6,364 nt of DNA from NCBI GenBank assembly GCA_034666665.1, contig JAXDLK010000019.1, forward strand, positions 1 through 6,364, in the 5' to 3' direction. The notes below the pieces were generated by a model that was not told the origin of the DNA, made no database searches, and saw only the letters and a list, made by a program, of their open reading frames with translations. Both the position numbers and the translations under genes were made by a program. Below are positions 4,846 to 6,364 of this stretch, one piece after another. Every line of letters begins with the position of its first letter. Position 1 is the first letter of the stretch. The stretch comes from JAXDLK01 sp034666665. GTDB lineage: Bacteria > Desulfobacterota > Binatia > JACPRU01.

Positions 4846-6364
4846 CCGCGAGCGGCGGCAGGCGCTTCGCGGCGGCGCAGCACGAGTACGCCGAACGCCA
4901 CCTCCGGCGGCTTTACGACATCAGCAAGCTGCTGACCCGCTTCGAGAGCATCGAGCGTACGCTGCCCGCCATCCTGGACATCGCCGCCGACGCCTTGCCG
5001 CTGCGCACGGGGATACTCGTGGAAAGCGTGGCCGCCCGGCCGCGCGTCACGGTCTGGAACGTACCCGCCGCCGACCGGAAGGAGATCGCCGATGCGAAGG
5101 CAAAGGCGATGTCGGCCTACGCGTACTTCACGGAGCCCGTAGTGCGGGACCTCGCCGCGAAGACCGTCCTGCTCGCGGCAGCCGGCAGTGAGACGGGCCC
5201 CGACGACCACCCGTTCGTGACGATCCCACTCGTGGTTCCGGAGCATCCCGCATTCGGTGTCCTGCAGATGGGGCTATTGCAGGTCGGCCCGAGCGCTCAC
5301 CTGGATCCTCTGGACGTGGCCTTCGTCAACGCCGTGGCCAATCAGCTCGCCGTCGCGATCGATCGGCAGCGTGCCTGGGAGCGGATTCTCGAGCAGGAGG
5401 ACATCGCCCGGGAGGAGGCGGAGTGCCGGCGCATCGAAGCCGACGAGCGCCGTGCGCGGGCGGAGCTCGCGATGAAGCGATACGCCATCCTGTCGGAGAG
5501 CAGCGAAGCCCTCTCGCAGTTCCTCGAGCGCGAGGAGACGCTCACCAGCCTCGCCCGGCTCCTGGTCGCGTCGATGGCCGAATGGTGCATCATCGACCTG
5601 GTCCGCGACGACGGGACGCTTCACCGCGCGCGCGTGTTCGGCGCCGACCCGACCCGCGCGGAGATCGCCGGCCGGCTCGTCGGCCCCCTCGACCGCAACG
5701 TCCCCGAGCCCACCGTGATGGCGATCACCGAAGGCAAGGCGAAGCTCTGGAGTCGGGTGTCGGATGCCGACCTCGAGTCGTTCCGCCGCAAAGACGATCC
5801 CATCGCCTCGGTCCGGCGCCTGTGTCCCGGATCGATCATCGCCGTGCCGCTCACCATCGCGAAGCGCACCCTCGGCGCAATTGCTCTGATCTCGTCCGAA
5901 CAGGGCCGCTACGGCGAGCAAGACGTCACGTTCGCCGGGGAGCTCGCCCACCGCGCCGCGATCGCGCTCGACAACGCCGACACGTACGCGAGGGCACAAC
6001 ACGCGACCCGGCGTCGCGAAGAGGTGCTCGCGGTCGTGTCTCACGACCTCAGGAACCCCGTCCATACGATGCTGTTCGGGGTCGAGGCCTTGCTCGACCT
6101 GCTCGACCCCGCAGACCCGGCGGTCAAGCTGGTCGAGAGCCTGCATCGCGCGGCCGACACCATGGTCCGGCTCACGCGCGACCTCCTCGACTTCTCGAGC
6201 GTCGAGAGCGGCCGCCTTTCGATCGATCTGGAACCGGCCGAAGCCAATCCGATCGCCCGCGAGGCCGTCGAAGCCATGAAGCGCGAGGCGGCGGCGAAAT
6301 CGTTGAGCGTGTCCATGGAGCTCGAGGCCGACGACGTGTTCATCGTCTGTGACCGCCAGCGCGT
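4842..6364 (+). CDS. GAF-domain sensor histidine kinase, 3' end missing
   Basis: The open frame runs from the ATG at 4842 to the right edge without a stop, giving 507 visible residues. No signal peptide or membrane segment is seen, so it is a soluble sensor kinase. A first GAF-like domain spans about 22-178 (starts 'LRRLYDISKLLTRFESIERT', ends 'FVNAVANQLAVAIDRQ'). A charged Glu/Arg-rich coiled-coil linker covers about 176-212. A second GAF domain covers about 215-383 (ends 'FAGELAHRAAIALDNADTYA'). Then comes a HisKA dimerisation domain with the H-box VVSHDLRNPVH, phospho-acceptor His401. The ATP-binding HATPase_c domain has only begun ('DRQR' at the edge); its N, G1 and G2 boxes lie outside. 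The ATG overlaps the KaiC-family stop codon (ATGA, 4842-4845), so the kinase is probably a direct input or output partner of that ATPase. Unlike SasA it has no KaiB-like N-terminal domain. GAF ligands cannot be predicted. A response regulator or receiver domain may follow beyond the window. Confidence 0.92.
   Translation, partial: MTASGGRRFAAAQHEYAERHLRRLYDISKLLTRFESIERTLPAILDIAADALPLRTGILVESVAARPRVTVWNVPAADRKEIADAKAKAMSAYAYFTEPVVRDLAAKTVLLAAAGSETGPDDHPFVTIPLVVPEHPAFGVLQMGLLQVGPSAHLDPLDVAFVNAVANQLAVAIDRQRAWERILEQEDIAREEAECRRIEADERRARAELAMKRYAILSESSEALSQFLEREETLTSLARLLVASMAEWCIIDLVRDDGTLHRARVFGADPTRAEIAGRLVGPLDRNVPEPTVMAITEGKAKLWSRVSDADLESFRRKDDPIASVRRLCPGSIIAVPLTIAKRTLGAIALISSEQGRYGEQDVTFAGELAHRAAIALDNADTYARAQHATRRREEVLAVVSHDLRNPVHTMLFGVEALLDLLDPADPAVKLVESLHRAADTMVRLTRDLLDFSSVESGRLSIDLEPAEANPIAREAVEAMKREAAAKSLSVSMELEADDVFIVCDRQR

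Noticed and set aside
5274..6146. A 290-residue - strand frame opposite the histidine kinase gene
   Set aside because: No motif and typical antisense composition; explained by the GC-rich coding strand.
5423..6352. A 309-residue + strand frame inside the histidine kinase gene
   Set aside because: Arg/Pro-rich out-of-frame translation; the overlapping frame contains GAF domains and a proper H-box.
1..6364. CRISPR arrays, tRNA or rRNA genes, insertion sequences, attachment sites
   Set aside because: Read through on both strands; no regularly spaced repeats, cloverleaf-like sequence, transposase or target-site duplication was seen.

Overview
The window is GC-rich bacterial DNA with strong G/C preference at third codon positions and dense gene packing. 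The organism is most likely a Gram-negative soil or sediment bacterium of the Myxococcota, Binatota or Proteobacteria kind. That is inferred from a YcbB-type L,D-transpeptidase with a lipoprotein signal, the short-chain dehydrogenase tail, and the KaiC plus GAF-histidine kinase pairing. Nothing in the sequence fixes the taxon.

Layout. (1) Bases 1-126 hold the last 41 codons of a short-chain dehydrogenase/reductase on the + strand. (2) Bases 127-312 are a convergent gap with three GC-rich inverted repeats that may end transcription from both sides. (3) Bases 313-1932 on the - strand encode a lipoprotein L,D-transpeptidase (peptidoglycan cross-linking) with a scaffold domain, a peptidoglycan-binding domain and a YkuD catalytic domain. 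(4) Bases 1933-2212 are a divergent intergenic region with a good sigma-70-like promoter pointing right, an imperfect palindrome next to its -35 box, and two very short leader ORFs. (5) From 2213 to the right edge runs a three-gene + strand operon: a small unrecognised helical protein, a 721-residue KaiC-family ATPase with three KaiC domains in tandem, and a GAF-GAF histidine kinase cut by the window edge.

The three operon genes are joined by two successive ATGA stop/start overlaps, so they are probably translated together and work together. KaiC-family ATPases are ATP-driven hexameric timers or switches, and histidine kinases are their known output route in cyanobacteria (SasA, CikA). Here the usual KaiA and KaiB are not seen, the ATPase has three RecA-like domains instead of two, and the kinase carries GAF sensor domains instead of the KaiB-like domain of SasA. 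The most interesting inference is a non-cyanobacterial KaiC signalling module in which the small helical protein could be a dedicated partner. The function of that protein and the signal sensed are not shown by the sequence.
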